Origin: Isoptericola halalbus
Lineage (GTDB): Bacteria; Actinomycetota; Actinomycetes; Actinomycetales; Cellulomonadaceae
Length of the DNA: 64,000 nt
Direction of reading: 5' to 3'
Assembly (NCBI GenBank): GCA_009663185.1
Contig: VJZX01000008.1
Span: forward strand, 62,001 to 126,000
The notes under the pieces are model-generated. The model was given only the letters and a program-made list of their open reading frames with translations, had not been told where the DNA came from and did not search any database. Both the position numbers and the translations under genes were made by a program. Positions 63,796-64,000 of this stretch are shown piece after piece. The stretch's first letter is position 1. The number at the start of each line of letters is the position of its first letter.

Positions 63796-64000
63796 ATGAA
63801 CGCAGAGCGCGCGCCCGTCCTGTGCGTCCTCACCCCCGACCCGGTGCTGACCGTCGAGATCGAGGCCGGCCGGGTCGAGGCCGAGGGGGCGCCCGAGATC
63901 CACGTCCACCCGGGGGGCCAAGGGCTGTGGGTGGCCAAGATGGCCGACTCGCTCGGTGCGCGGGTCGTCGTCTGCGGCCCCTTCGGTGGTGAGACCGGTG
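63796..64000 (+). CDS. PfkB-family carbohydrate kinase, 5' part (cut by window edge)
   Basis: The first 68 residues are visible. MNAERAPVLCVLTPDPVLTVEIEAG followed by HPGGQGLWVAKMADSLGARVVVCGPFGGETG fits the N-terminal half of PfkB/1-phosphofructokinase-like sugar kinases, in which the GG motif binds substrate. The catalytic GAGD motif lies beyond the right edge. It starts 11 nt after the epimerase fusion stop and may be co-transcribed with it. The exact substrate cannot be told. Confidence 0.75.
   Translation, partial: MNAERAPVLCVLTPDPVLTVEIEAGRVEAEGAPEIHVHPGGQGLWVAKMADSLGARVVVCGPFGGETG

Overview
The window is chromosomal DNA of a very GC-rich actinobacterium, most likely a Micrococcales member close to Cellulomonadaceae (inferred). 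The evidence is RbpA, WhiA, a complete Pup-proteasome locus (mpa/arc, dop, pup, prcB, prcA, pafA), an ANTAR response regulator of the PdtaR type, frequent GTG starts, and dense operons joined by 4-nt ATGA/GTGA overlaps. Nearly all of it is core housekeeping, mostly on the minus strand.

Layout. 1-7 kb: rbpA (cut by the left edge), secG, tpiA, pgk, gap (lower glycolysis), then the uvrC-rapZ-yvcK-whiA run. 7-18 kb: uvrC, an OsmC protein, uvrA, a peptidase E, a YciI protein, two tandem TerC membrane proteins under a yybP-ykoY manganese riboswitch, and uvrB, so all three UvrABC subunits lie within 11 kb. 18-28 kb: pcp-coaE, an ABC exporter, rpsA, a methyltransferase, polA, a thioesterase, a GNAT protein and pdtaR. 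28.8-30.8 kb: a tRNA-like gene followed by a 1.9-kb insertion-like segment that carries one gene of lower GC. It is bounded by a direct repeat of the tRNA 3' end. 30.8-46 kb: pyk, gltD-gltB, lgt, and trpA-trpB-trpC, a HGxxPAAW-type protein, a Trp-associated membrane protein, trpE and hisI. 45.7-51 kb: a heterodimeric ABC exporter between hisI and hisF, then an FKBP lipoprotein. 51-58 kb: the Pup-proteasome cluster. 58-64 kb: trmI, an M50 protease, a RecB-like nuclease, a HAD hydrolase, a fused epimerase, and a PfkB kinase cut by the right edge.

How the genes work together. gap-pgk-tpiA and pyk supply lower glycolysis; RapZ, YvcK and WhiA form the usual actinobacterial cell-wall/division regulatory trio. 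GltBD provides glutamate. The his and trp genes are physically merged: hisI overlaps trpE, and no trpF is present. This fits the actinobacterial pattern in which PriA serves both pathways. The proteasome genes encode tagging (PafA), deamidation/depupylation (Dop), the tag (Pup), the unfoldase (Mpa/ARC) and the 20S core (PrcA, PrcB).

Most notable observations: a Mn2+ riboswitch whose P1 strand can instead pair with the terC Shine-Dalgarno sequence; a single-gene tRNA-site island encoding a divergent nitrilase-superfamily protein that may be a defence or stress gene; a short-variable-arm tRNA with anticodon CAA; a HAD hydrolase that needs a CTG start to keep its nucleophile; and an ABC heterodimer whose degenerate residues converge on one nucleotide site.
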